Positions 54,337-62,860 of a stretch of DNA of 64,000 bases are shown one piece after another. The notes under the pieces were generated by a model. It saw only the letters and a program-made list of their open reading frames with translations, ran no database searches and was not told the DNA's origin. Source of the DNA: Janthinobacterium sp. B9-8 (lineage in GTDB: Bacteria > Pseudomonadota > Gammaproteobacteria > Burkholderiales > Chitinibacteraceae); assembly GCF_000969645.2 (NCBI RefSeq), contig NZ_CP014222.1:4529740-4593739 (forward strand), written 5' to 3'. The translations under genes and the position numbers were made by a program. How positions within the stretch are numbered: position 1 is the first letter of the stretch; every line of letters begins with the position of its first letter.

Positions 54337-55352
54337 TTAGAATCCTTTTACATATTTGCAATGGATTGTTTAATACGGACGTAAGATATGTTGCAGTTAT
54401 TGATTATACCTATTTAATTTTTGTTTTAGTGCAATTGCTGTTAATTATTTATTATTAATAAGCGTGCCATTTGTTTATTCGTATATAATTGTTTTCTAAT
54501 TTTTAATGGTAATTATTTATATCTTTATTATTTACATGTCATTGCGTAAATAGGTGTGGTAATTGAATTGGCTTATTTATATATAAATGTAAATAAGCCA
54601 AAACAAGGGTAACTACACTCATTTGCTTTTGGGGTATTTTGAGTGCCAGCAAAAAACACTCTTCTCGAAGGGAGAGGTGATAAGCGCTTTAAGTTTTACG
54701 ATGGCGCCAAAGCCGTGCAACTAACTCTGAGCGCATTGGTCTCTCTCTGGTACAGGCAGGCATCCAGTGCCTACATAGACTGACTCAGCACTAACTACAA
54801 CGCCAGCTGCAAGTAAGTGGCTTGATATATCTCTTTCGTCGCTATGCAGCCTGATGATCGTGGCACGGGGGAATCCAGTAGCTCAGAATCGTGACGTAGC
54901 CAGCTGTGTTTGATATTGATAGATTTTATGAAAATATTTTTTAATCAGCGTGGGTAAATAAAAAGCATAGGTTGTTTTGTTTTTAATATTTTTATAATTT
55001 TATTAAGATGATGTGTTTTATTTTTAAATTTTTTTTTTAATTTCGTAATTTTTTTCTTATGAAGGTATCCTGATTTTTTGTTTTTAATTTTAATTAAAAA
55101 GCGTGCTATTATTTTAATTGTTATTTTCGTTGGGTGTAAGTTTAAGGGGGTGCCGCTTAATTGGCTTAATTGATTCACTTTGATTTTTTCTCGCTCAGGT
55201 AAATAGCGGGCCTTGGCTTATGCCGAGTACCTTGCTCATGCCAGAGCCCAAGAGAATCAGCCCGCTTTTGCGGCACACTTATTACTTAAATTTATGTTTT
55301 GTTTATTTGATTGATTGTTTAAGATTGATCCTTTAGGTAGCCAAGATTCAAA
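54337..55352. other. 1-kb intergenic spacer with a GC-normal non-coding island
   Basis: Divergent gap between the PEP-CTERM gene and the adenylyltransferase gene. Both ends are very AT-rich; a stretch from about 54600 to 54915 has normal composition, stops in all frames and no recognised homology, possibly a decayed gene or repeat. The Lys-rich open frame at 54945-55178 (reverse) looks like chance AT-rich sequence. Confidence 0.5.
55205..55269 (+). other. Structured element: possible small RNA or leader hairpin
   Basis: AGCGGGC (55205-55211) pairs with GCCCGCT (55260-55266), followed by TTTT. Inner CTTGG (55212-55216) can pair with CCAAG near 55248-55252, giving a branched stem of about 65 bases that ends like a terminator. 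It lies 84 bases before the adenylyltransferase start. No named RNA family recognised. Confidence 0.3.
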
Positions 55353-55847
55353 ATGTCCCAATATCCTCGTCCTTCATTTGAACAAAAAATCTGCCCACCA
55401 GAGCAATTAGCCGCTCGATTAGCAGGTTTGCCGCGTCCGCTGGTGTTTACCAATGGCTGCTTTGATATTTTGCATCGTGGCCACGTTACATGCTTGGCAC
55501 AGGCTCGTGCTCTGGGTGCTGGCTTGATCGTGGCGATTAATACCGATGCGTCGGTAAAGCGCCTTGGCAAGGGCGATGACAGGCCAGTGAATCATACCGA
55601 GCAGCGTGCTGCCGTGCTGGCTGCGCTGGAGTGTGTGAGTCTGGTAACGTGGTTTGATGCCGATACCCCGCTGGATCTTATTTTGGCCGTGCGCCCGGAT
55701 GTGCTGGTCAAAGGTGGCGATTGGGTGCCCGAGCAGATTGTGGGCAGCCAGCAGGTGCTGGAATGGGGCGGCAGTGTGCATTCTATTCCCTTCTTATTTG
55801 CGACTTCCACCACCGAAACGATTAAGCGGATACGCCAAAGCTCATGA
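55353..55847 (+). CDS. rfaE2: D-glycero-beta-D-manno-heptose-1-phosphate adenylyltransferase
   Basis: A 164-aa single-domain nucleotidyltransferase with TNGCFDILHRGHVTCL (HxGH-type motif), INTDASVKRLGKG, the RPDVLVKGGDW signature and a STTETIKRI end. Gives ADP-heptose for LPS inner core. It corresponds to the C-terminal half of HldE; the kinase half must be a separate gene outside the window, as is usual in betaproteobacteria. Confidence 0.93.
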   Translation: MSQYPRPSFEQKICPPEQLAARLAGLPRPLVFTNGCFDILHRGHVTCLAQARALGAGLIVAINTDASVKRLGKGDDRPVNHTEQRAAVLAALECVSLVTWFDADTPLDLILAVRPDVLVKGGDWVPEQIVGSQQVLEWGGSVHSIPFLFATSTTETIKRIRQSS

Positions 55848-57157
55848 GCACACGTAATAATTTATTGATTGATTTTGTAAATGAGCTGGGTGGGCAAGGT
55901 TATTTGCACCCGCAGTTTTTTGCCCAGCTAGGGATGGTTTTATTTGCGCTGGCGTTCGCCTGGTGGGTGAATCGCAGCGTAAAGCGCAGAGTGAGCCCGG
56001 ATCAGAACAGCTGGCACTGGCGTATGGGGGGCGAGGGTTTATTGCGGGCTTTTTTCCCTTTAAATGCTTACTTACTGGTTATTTTATCTGGGGTGATACT
56101 TAAAATATGGTTTGTGCCGCCTTTTAAATTGATTGCCTTGGCGAGCGTGCTTTTGCTGGCTATGGCCAATATTCGTATTTTGGTTTATGTGATTCGCCGT
56201 GTTTTTGATGGCGCATCATGGGTGATGCGTTGGGAGAAATATATCGCAGGGGCAATTTGGTTTGTCTATGCCCTGCATGTATTGGGCATCTTGCCCGAAG
56301 TGGCTGAAATGCTCGACAGCATTAGCCTTCCTATTGGTAAGGCGCATATCTCTGTTTTAACGATCGGGCAAGGCTTGTTATCTGTGGCCGCTACTTTGCT
56401 GATTGCGATGTGGATGGGCAGAGAGCTGGAAAGACGCTTAATGAGCAGCCAGATAATGGACATGAATGTCCGGGTGGTGTTGTCTAAAATTTCCAGCGTT
56501 TTACTGCTGATTTTTGCTATTGTGATTGCCCTGCCACTTGTGGGTATTGATTTAACCGTGCTCTCGGTTTTTGGTGGTGCGGTAGGTGTGGGTTTGGGTT
56601 TTGGCTTACAGAAAATTGCATCTAATTATTTATCGGGCTTTATTATTTTGCTGGATCGCTCAATCAAAATTGGCGATTTAGTTCAAATTGATAATCGACT
56701 AGGTACCATTAGCAGTATTACGGCGCGGTATGTGGTTTTAAAATCTGCAGATGGCACTGAGGCCTTAGTGCCTAATGACACGTTGATTACCTCGACGGTG
56801 GTGAATCAATCGTATAACGATAAATCCATTTGGACTTCCTTACCGATTCAAGTGGCTTACGGGACTGATTTAGATTTTGTTTTAGAATTATTACGTTCGA
56901 CCACGGAGGGTGAGGCGCGAATTTTAAGCACGCCAGCCCCTGGCGCTTTTGTTTCCGCCTTTGCAGATAATGGTATTAATTTAGTGTTGGGCTTTTGGCT
57001 GGCCGATCCTGAAAATGGTCAGCTTTCTCTGCGATCTAGTCTAAATCTAAAGATCTGGCGCTTGTTTCAAGAGCACAATATTGAAATTCCTTACCCTAGA
57101 CGTGAAGTCACCTTGCTTAACGCTGCGGCATTAAAGCCGCCACTTGATGCTGCTTGA
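55844..57157 (+). CDS. MscS-family mechanosensitive channel
   Basis: A 437-aa inner-membrane protein with about five helices; the pore helix region is VFGGAVGVGLGFGLQKIASN (about 240-260), followed by the MscS beta domain (SIKIGDLVQIDNRLGTISSI) and C-terminal alpha/beta domain. It has more helices than E. coli MscS (286 aa), like the YbdG/YnaI types. Starts within the adenylyltransferase gene (ATGA overlap), so probably co-transcribed. Confidence 0.92.
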   Translation: MSTRNNLLIDFVNELGGQGYLHPQFFAQLGMVLFALAFAWWVNRSVKRRVSPDQNSWHWRMGGEGLLRAFFPLNAYLLVILSGVILKIWFVPPFKLIALASVLLLAMANIRILVYVIRRVFDGASWVMRWEKYIAGAIWFVYALHVLGILPEVAEMLDSISLPIGKAHISVLTIGQGLLSVAATLLIAMWMGRELERRLMSSQIMDMNVRVVLSKISSVLLLIFAIVIALPLVGIDLTVLSVFGGAVGVGLGFGLQKIASNYLSGFIILLDRSIKIGDLVQIDNRLGTISSITARYVVLKSADGTEALVPNDTLITSTVVNQSYNDKSIWTSLPIQVAYGTDLDFVLELLRSTTEGEARILSTPAPGAFVSAFADNGINLVLGFWLADPENGQLSLRSSLNLKIWRLFQEHNIEIPYPRREVTLLNAAALKPPLDAA

Positions 57158-57229
57158 TGGGCAAGTCTTGCGTAAAATCAGTGCTTACAAAAAATAAAAC
57201 AGGCTACTGGCCTGTGTGGAGATAAGAAA

Positions 57230-58417
57230 ATGACTTGGCTAAATGGGCTGATTGATCTGCCTTGGTGGGGTTACATCGCAGTGATGCTGGTACTGACGCA
57301 TATTACTATTGCTTCAGTTACCATTTTTTTGCACCGCCATCAGGCACATCGTGCGCTGGATTTGCACGCGATTCCTAGTCATTTCTTTCGTTTCTGGCTC
57401 TGGTTAACGACCGGTCAGATTACTAAAGAATGGGCTTCTATTCACCGCAAACACCATGCTAAGTGTGAAACGGCAGAAGACCCGCACAGCCCGCAAGTTT
57501 ATGGGATTAAAAAGGTATTCTGGGAAGGCTATGAGTTGTATCGCGCAGAAGCTGCGAATAAAGAAACCATGCAAAAGTATGGCCACGGCACGCCTGATGA
57601 TTTTTTAGAACGTCATCTCTATAGCAAGCACAACACCCTTGGCCCTGTTGTGATGCTGCTGATTGATCTTTGCCTGTTTGGCGCAAATGGGATCTGGATT
57701 TGGGCCGTGCAAATGATGTGGATCCCGATTACCGCTGCAGGCATTATTAATGGTATTGGTCATTATTGGGGCTACCGTAATTTTGAATGTGAAGATGCTT
57801 CAACCAATATTGTTCCTTGGGGAATTATGATTGGTGGTGAAGAGCTGCATAATAATCACCACACTTTTGGCACATCGGCCAAGTTGTCTTATAAATGGTT
57901 TGAGTTTGATATTGGCTGGATGTATATCCGCATTATCGAAATGCTTGGTCTTGCCAAAGTGCGCAAAATTGCACCTAAGATGACGCTTTCAGCTGCGGCG
58001 AAGCGCGAGCTGGATGAAGCCTCTTTGCAAGCAATTATTGCTAATCGCTACGCGATTGCTGCCAATTACGCACGTACTTTAAAAGATACCGTGGGTGAAG
58101 AAGTTGAACGGATGCGTAGCTCGGCCAAACTGCCACAGATCGATTTTGATCCGGTGCGGCAGATGAAAATCTGGCTCAAGCAAGATGCTAAAGACACGCC
58201 GGAGCAAGATCAGCAAATTCTGGCCAAAGTGTTGGCTGAAAGCACGGTGCTGGAGCAGATTTATCAAATGCGCCAGGAGTTGACGCGTTTATGGGAGCGC
58301 TCTACCTTATCCCGCCCAGAGCTGGTGAAGCTGCTACAAGATTGGTGTAACCGAGCAGAAGCCAGCGGAATTGCAGCACTGCAAGACTTCTCATTCCGAC
58401 TGCGTACCGTAGTTTGA
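57230..58417 (+). CDS. Acyl-CoA/acyl-lipid delta-9-type fatty acid desaturase
   Basis: A 395-aa membrane di-iron enzyme. Three His boxes are visible: HRHQAHR (about 35), HRKHHAKCE (about 72) and HNNHHTFG (about 207). Hydrophobic spans lie near the start and about 145-180. The last 120 residues are an extra soluble helical region common in proteobacterial DesA forms. It introduces double bases in fatty acyl chains, likely in cold adaptation (inference). GGAG upstream; terminator downstream. Confidence 0.9.
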   Translation: MTWLNGLIDLPWWGYIAVMLVLTHITIASVTIFLHRHQAHRALDLHAIPSHFFRFWLWLTTGQITKEWASIHRKHHAKCETAEDPHSPQVYGIKKVFWEGYELYRAEAANKETMQKYGHGTPDDFLERHLYSKHNTLGPVVMLLIDLCLFGANGIWIWAVQMMWIPITAAGIINGIGHYWGYRNFECEDASTNIVPWGIMIGGEELHNNHHTFGTSAKLSYKWFEFDIGWMYIRIIEMLGLAKVRKIAPKMTLSAAAKRELDEASLQAIIANRYAIAANYARTLKDTVGEEVERMRSSAKLPQIDFDPVRQMKIWLKQDAKDTPEQDQQILAKVLAESTVLEQIYQMRQELTRLWERSTLSRPELVKLLQDWCNRAEASGIAALQDFSFRLRTVV

Positions 58418-58423
58418 TGGTAT

Positions 58424-58453
58424 AAAAAAGGCGAACGACAGTTCGCCTTTTTT
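58424..58453 (+). terminator. Terminator after the desaturase gene
   Basis: AAAAAAGGCGAAC and GTTCGCCTTTTTT form a perfect stem with a 4-base loop and T run, 6 bases past the stop. Confidence 0.9.
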
Positions 58454-58470
58454 GTGTTTTCTATATACTT

Positions 58471-58687
58471 GAAAAGCTTAAAAAAAGATCTGTAGACACA
58501 GAGAAAGTGCAAAGAATACAGAGCACACAGAGAAAAAATTCATAGTTAAATAAGATTGTTTAACAGGGTTTAAAAATGCATTGAATTTGCAGCTGAATTC
58601 AAAGCAGAAAATTATATTTTGTTGCTTTTCTCCGTGTGCTCTGTGATCTTATTGATGTCTGTGTCTACAGAGCTTTTTAAGCTTTTC
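58471..58687. repeat. 217-base inverted-repeat element (MITE-like) upstream of ridA
   Basis: Two arms of about 65 bases (58471-58536 and 58623-58687) are imperfect inverse complements: both contain GAAAAGCTTAAAAA, CTGTAGACACAGA and CAGAGCACAC(A/G)GAGAAAA. The central 86 bases are AT-rich and non-coding. The right arm ends 10 bases before the ridA ribosome site, so the element supplies or splits its promoter region. No transposase seen. Confidence 0.75.
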
Positions 58688-58709
58688 TTCAATTCAAAGG
58701 GAGTTTTAA

Positions 58710-59060
58710 ATGTCTTCAATTCAACGTTATCACGTCGGTCCGCGTTTGTCTGAAATTGTGGTACACAACAATACTGTTTATTTAGCTGGGCAAATTGCGG
58801 AAAATTTAGAGGCCGATGCAAAGAACCAAACCGTTGAAGTATTGGGTTTTGTTGATAAATTATTAGGTGAAATTGGCTCGGATAAACATAAGATTCTTTC
58901 GGTAACGATTTATCTGGCTGATATGGCCGATTACGATGCAATGAATATCGCTTGGTCAGAATGGGTGCCTGCCGGTCATACCCCTTGCCGTGCAACGGTT
59001 GAAGCCCGTTTGGCTGATCCGCGTTATAAAGTAGAAATGTCTGTGATTGCTGCCTTGTAA
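58710..59060 (+). CDS. RidA/YjgF-family protein
   Basis: A 116-aa protein; AAGGGAG precedes the ATG. The family pattern is present: VYLAGQIAENL, LLGEIGSDKHKILSVTIYL, and the conserved Arg in CRATVEARLADP. Canonical RidA hydrolyses reactive enamines and imines; this one belongs to the wider RidA superfamily and its exact substrate is not certain. The transcript probably starts within or just beside the large palindrome upstream. Confidence 0.88.
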   Translation: MSSIQRYHVGPRLSEIVVHNNTVYLAGQIAENLEADAKNQTVEVLGFVDKLLGEIGSDKHKILSVTIYLADMADYDAMNIAWSEWVPAGHTPCRATVEARLADPRYKVEMSVIAAL

Positions 59061-59094
59061 GTAATTAGTCAGCAAATCTGAAACGGCAGGCATA

Positions 59095-59191
59095 AATCGC
59101 GTCTTTTTCCGCCTAGCTGCGTTGCTCGTCATTGCATAGCCAGCTATGCGGCTTCCTCGCGCCTTGCCAGACGAAAAAATCCATCGATTTC
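59095..59191. repeat. Imperfect palindromic repeat
   Basis: AAATCG (59095-59100) and CGATTT (59186-59191) bound a largely symmetric element with TTTTTCCGCCTAG and its diverged counterpart CCAGACGAAAAAA, and a perfect centre GCATAGC-CA-GCTATGC (59135-59150, arms sharing one overlap base). It is similar in style to dispersed REP-like elements of beta- and gammaproteobacteria. Confidence 0.55.
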
Positions 59192-59253
59192 TAACCCGCC
59201 TTTTTCAACTAGACTGACTACTAGGCGGCTACTTGACCGTAGATGAGGGCGCT

Positions 59254-60306
59254 ATGAAGCATATTTTATTGGGCTATATCGCAGGCTGGACTGATTGGTC
59301 TGGCTTGCCGCTAGAGCGGGATGCCGCAAGGCTCACGCATATTTGCTATGCCTTTGCCAATATTAAAGAAGGCGAAGTGGTGTTGTTTACCGAGCAGAGC
59401 AAAGATCAAAGCCAGCCCCGTGCCGTGGAGGGGATTGCCCATTTGCGCGGCCTGCGCTCCCGGCACCCTCATCTTAAGCTCTTGATTTCGATTGGTGGCT
59501 GGGAGGCAGAAGGCTTCTCTGACGCGGCTTTAACGACCAACTCGCGCGCGCAATTTGCAGCGTCTGCAATTCGCTTTATGCATCTGCATGGTTTTGATGG
59601 CATCGACTTAGATTGGGAATACCCGGCGAATGATATGGCGGGGATTAAGGCAAGGCCGGAAGATAAGCACAATTTTACGCTGCTGTTGGCCGAATTACGC
59701 CGCCAGCTTCATGCAGAATCTAAAACGCATGGCGATAGCTATTTGCTCACCATCGCTGCCGGTGCTGGCCAATATTATCTCGATGGCGTAGAGATGCCAG
59801 CGGTAGCCGAGCTATGCGATTTTGTTAATTTAATGACTTACGATTTTTATAATGGCTGGGCGACACGCGCTGGCCACCACAGCAATTTATTTAATAGCTC
59901 GCTTGATCCAGAAGGCGATAGCTGCGCTAAATCGGTGGCACTCTTTACGGCCAATGGCTTACCGGTAAATAAACTGGTCTTAGGCTGCGCTTTTTATGGC
60001 CGTAGCCTGATTTCACCAGCCTTGGGTGAGGCGGGGGTCGCAAAAAGTAATGGTAGCGCCAGTTATAGCCAAATTACTCACGAGCTGATTCCGGCTGGCG
60101 CGGTAAAGCATTGGGATGAGGCCGCCAAAGCGCCGTGGCTGATGGCGGGTGAGCGTTTTGTGAGCTATGAAGACGAAGCCTCCATTGCCCACAAGATGGC
60201 TTTTGTGAAGCAACATGGCTTAGCAGGCGCTTTCTTCTGGGAATACACAGAAGACCGGGACGGTGTTTTGATGGATGCGCTGTGGGAAGGCTTGCAATAC
60301 GAGTAG
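59254..60306 (+). CDS. GH18 chitinase without signal peptide
   Basis: About 350 aa from ATG 59254 (MKHILLGYIAGWTDW), with GAGGG upstream; a TTG at 59233 adds seven residues. The GH18 barrel carries LLISIGGWEAEGFS and the catalytic FDGIDLDWEYP, acid Glu122; FVNLMTYDFYNGWA and AFFWEYTEDRDG complete the family pattern. No export signal, chitin-binding domain or linker, so it may act inside the cell on imported oligosaccharides, or be exported another way. Its stop lies within a palindrome shared with the convergent deacetylase gene. Confidence 0.92.
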   Translation: MKHILLGYIAGWTDWSGLPLERDAARLTHICYAFANIKEGEVVLFTEQSKDQSQPRAVEGIAHLRGLRSRHPHLKLLISIGGWEAEGFSDAALTTNSRAQFAASAIRFMHLHGFDGIDLDWEYPANDMAGIKARPEDKHNFTLLLAELRRQLHAESKTHGDSYLLTIAAGAGQYYLDGVEMPAVAELCDFVNLMTYDFYNGWATRAGHHSNLFNSSLDPEGDSCAKSVALFTANGLPVNKLVLGCAFYGRSLISPALGEAGVAKSNGSASYSQITHELIPAGAVKHWDEAAKAPWLMAGERFVSYEDEASIAHKMAFVKQHGLAGAFFWEYTEDRDGVLMDALWEGLQYE

Positions 60307-60370
60307 GGTGGGCACGACGTTGTGTCCACGCGTGTATAAACGAGTGGGCAGAAAAACCTGCCCACCCTAC
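60303..60370. repeat. Palindromic repeat overlapping the chitinase stop
   Basis: GTAGGGTGGGCA (60303-60314) and TGCCCACCCTAC (60359-60370) are exact inverse complements; the chitinase stop TAG (60304-60306) is inside the left arm. Same type as the element at 18022-18093, and also between convergent genes. Confidence 0.65.
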
Positions 60371-60377
60371 CTTTTAA

Positions 60378-61235
60378 TTACTTAAACAAACTACCTATCC
60401 GCTGTTCAGCGGACAAGATGTATTTTTGGCCATTGTCTTGCAAGGCTTTGCCATCAAAACGATCAATACGGTAGATCGTGCCAAAAGAGAAGGTTGGCGC
60501 GGCAACACCGGCTCCACCGACTACTTCTGCTCCGCGACGTACATTATCGGCCATCCATGAAGTTAAACGTAGATGGTAAGGATTGCGTTGTACTTCGCCT
60601 ACGTGGCAAGCTAGCGCGGCGATCAGATCCGCGGTATCGGTGATATTGGTTTCGATCAGTGCATTGGGTGTGGCCATCGCGCGCCAGAATTCGGATTGCA
60701 CCACAAAGCAGGCGTGGCCTAGCTTAGCTAGGGCATCTAGCAAGAGGTAATGCGTGCCAATATGCGCGGCATGGCCGTCGTTGTCGTTAGGCACGACGCA
60801 TATGGTAGGCTGGTATTGCTCGATCAGCCCGGCAATCACATCCACTTTCTCTGCCCATGCCGCAGGATCGCTATTGCGTGTTGTCGGGTTAACCGCCATC
60901 AGGCCACCGGGGATTGTTTCTTGTAATTCAAAACCAAGTACCTGACAGGCACGATCCAGCTCGGCCAAGCGCTCTGGCTGGCGTGGCATATTAGAGCCGA
61001 GTGTGACCGCTACATTAATGACACGATAGCCATCTTCACGCGCTAAACGCAGTGGTAAAGCACCGATAATGCATTCATCGTCTGGGTGGGGGGCAAAAAC
61101 CATCGCAACAGGAGCGGCTGCTTGGGCTTGCTTTGTTGCAATGGCCAAACCATCCAGTGTCGTGAAAAGAGGGGCATCGTGCTTTTGCAATAGGGCATCG
61201 TGGGCCTTAACCAGCTCGATATACGGGTTACTCAT
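60378..61235 (-). CDS. PIG-L-family deacetylase
   Basis: A 285-aa zinc hydrolase of the GlcNAc-PI deacetylase family. The metal site is APHPDDEC (His50, Asp53), with the third ligand region NDNDGHAAHIGTHY (about 165). The start follows GGAG. Members deacetylate GlcNAc-containing or related compounds; next to a chitinase, deacetylation of GlcNAc or chito-oligosaccharides is a reasonable guess but unproven. Confidence 0.85.
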   Translation of the reverse strand: MSNPYIELVKAHDALLQKHDAPLFTTLDGLAIATKQAQAAAPVAMVFAPHPDDECIIGALPLRLAREDGYRVINVAVTLGSNMPRQPERLAELDRACQVLGFELQETIPGGLMAVNPTTRNSDPAAWAEKVDVIAGLIEQYQPTICVVPNDNDGHAAHIGTHYLLLDALAKLGHACFVVQSEFWRAMATPNALIETNITDTADLIAALACHVGEVQRNPYHLRLTSWMADNVRRGAEVVGGAGVAAPTFSFGTIYRIDRFDGKALQDNGQKYILSAEQRIGSLFK

Positions 61236-61390
61236 GCAGTTTTCTCCGGGGCTTAACTTAGTGAAAGTACTTACGTAGTATATGCTTTTGCGTTAATCGA
61301 GGGGAGGGGGTGATCTTGATGTAGATCGTGATTGGGCAGGCTTCCCGCGCAGGATTTGCTACTCCCCACTCCCTTTCTCCCCGCCTCTTT

Positions 61391-62755
61391 TTACAAAGCG
61401 GCTAATAATTTGCCATGTATGCCACCAAAGCCGCCATTGCTCATAATCAAAATATGGTCGCCCGCCTGCGCCGCTTGGCGAACGGCTTCGATCAGGAGCG
61501 TTAGATCATCAAAGCTTTGGGCTTTTTCTCCTAGGCAAGCGAGCGCCTCACTGCTGCTCCAGCCTAAGTTTGCACCGTAGCAAAAAATCAGATCCGCCCC
61601 TTGTAAGCTGCCGGGCAGGGCTTGTTTCATGCTGCCTAATTTCATGGTGTTTGAACGCGGCTCCAGCACGGCCAAGATGCGCGCGTTGCCGACTTTCTTG
61701 CGTAAGCCCGCTACGGTGGTGGCAATGGCTGTGGGGTGGTGAGCAAAGTCATCGTAAACGGTAATGCCCTTGTTATGGCCTTTGATTTCCATGCGGCGTT
61801 TTACATTTTTGAATTCTGCTAGCGCGGCAATCGATTGCTGAGGGGTAACACCCACATGGCGGGCTGCAGCAATGGCGGCCAGGGCGTTCATTTGATTATG
61901 CTCACCGATAAGCGCCCAGTGCAGCTCGCCTTGCAACTGATCGCCGAGCAGTACTTCAAAGCCATCGCTAAAAGATTTGCCGACTCGCCAGCCTGATGCG
62001 CCACCAAAGTATTCAATTTCACTCCAGCAGCCTTTATCCAGCACCCGTTTCAGGCTGTCTTCCCTACCATTGACGATCAACCGGCCCAGCCCAGGCACGG
62101 TGCGCACTAAATGGTGAAATTGGGTTTCGATGGCGGCCAGATCAGCAAAAATATCGGCGTGATCAAATTCCAGATTATTCAGTACGGCAGTGCGTGGCCG
62201 GTAGTGGACAAACTTACTGCGCTTATCAAAAAAAGCGGTGTCGTATTCGTCGGCTTCCAGTACAAAGAAGGGCGAGGTAGAGGCCATATCCTGGCGTGGT
62301 GCGCCGGGGGCTCGGGCAGAAATACCAAAGTTTTCTGGAATGCCGCCAATTAAGAAGCCCGGTGCCAAACCTGCGTATTCTAAAATCCATGCCAGCATCG
62401 AGCTGGTACTGGTTTTGCCATGCGTGCCCGCTACCGCAATCACCCATTTATCCCGTAGCAGATTATCCCCCAGCCACTCTGGGCCGGATGTGTAGGGCAG
62501 GCCTCGGTTAAGGATTTCTTCCATCAGTGGATTGCCACGCGTAACCACATTGCCGATCACATAAAGATCTGCGCCTAAAGCCAGTTGATCTAAATTCCAG
62601 CCTTCGATCAGCTCAATGCCCAGTGCTTCGAGCTGGGTAGACATTGGCGGATAAACATTGGCATCGCAGCCGGTGACTTTATGGCCTGCTGTGCGAGCAA
62701 GTGCAGCAATCCCACCCATAAATGTGCCGCAAATGCCAAGGATATGTATATGCAT
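61391..62755 (-). CDS. mpl: UDP-N-acetylmuramate:L-Ala-gamma-D-Glu-meso-DAP ligase
   Basis: A 454-aa Mur-ligase-family enzyme that reuses the murein tripeptide released during wall turnover. MHIHILGICGTFMGGIAALA is the typical start; the ATP loop is AVAGTHGKTSTSSML, and VYDDFAHHPTAI sits in the C-terminal domain. GICGTFMGG separates Mpl from MurC (which has GIGGxGM). Cytoplasmic; transcribed alone. Confidence 0.95.
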   Translation of the reverse strand: MHIHILGICGTFMGGIAALARTAGHKVTGCDANVYPPMSTQLEALGIELIEGWNLDQLALGADLYVIGNVVTRGNPLMEEILNRGLPYTSGPEWLGDNLLRDKWVIAVAGTHGKTSTSSMLAWILEYAGLAPGFLIGGIPENFGISARAPGAPRQDMASTSPFFVLEADEYDTAFFDKRSKFVHYRPRTAVLNNLEFDHADIFADLAAIETQFHHLVRTVPGLGRLIVNGREDSLKRVLDKGCWSEIEYFGGASGWRVGKSFSDGFEVLLGDQLQGELHWALIGEHNQMNALAAIAAARHVGVTPQQSIAALAEFKNVKRRMEIKGHNKGITVYDDFAHHPTAIATTVAGLRKKVGNARILAVLEPRSNTMKLGSMKQALPGSLQGADLIFCYGANLGWSSSEALACLGEKAQSFDDLTLLIEAVRQAAQAGDHILIMSNGGFGGIHGKLLAAL

Positions 62756-62860
62756 ATTGATTTAAATTCCTAGGGTGATAAGGGTATTGTCATAGATTCA
62801 TCGCTTGTGATTGCGTACAATCGTTCTTCTAAATGACTTGTGCAATGGCTCTGAGTATCT

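Noticed and set aside
54945..55178. Reverse-strand 77-codon Lys/Ile-rich open frame
   Set aside because: Composition is explained by poly-A/T-rich DNA; no ribosome site, domain or hydrophobic pattern of a real small protein.
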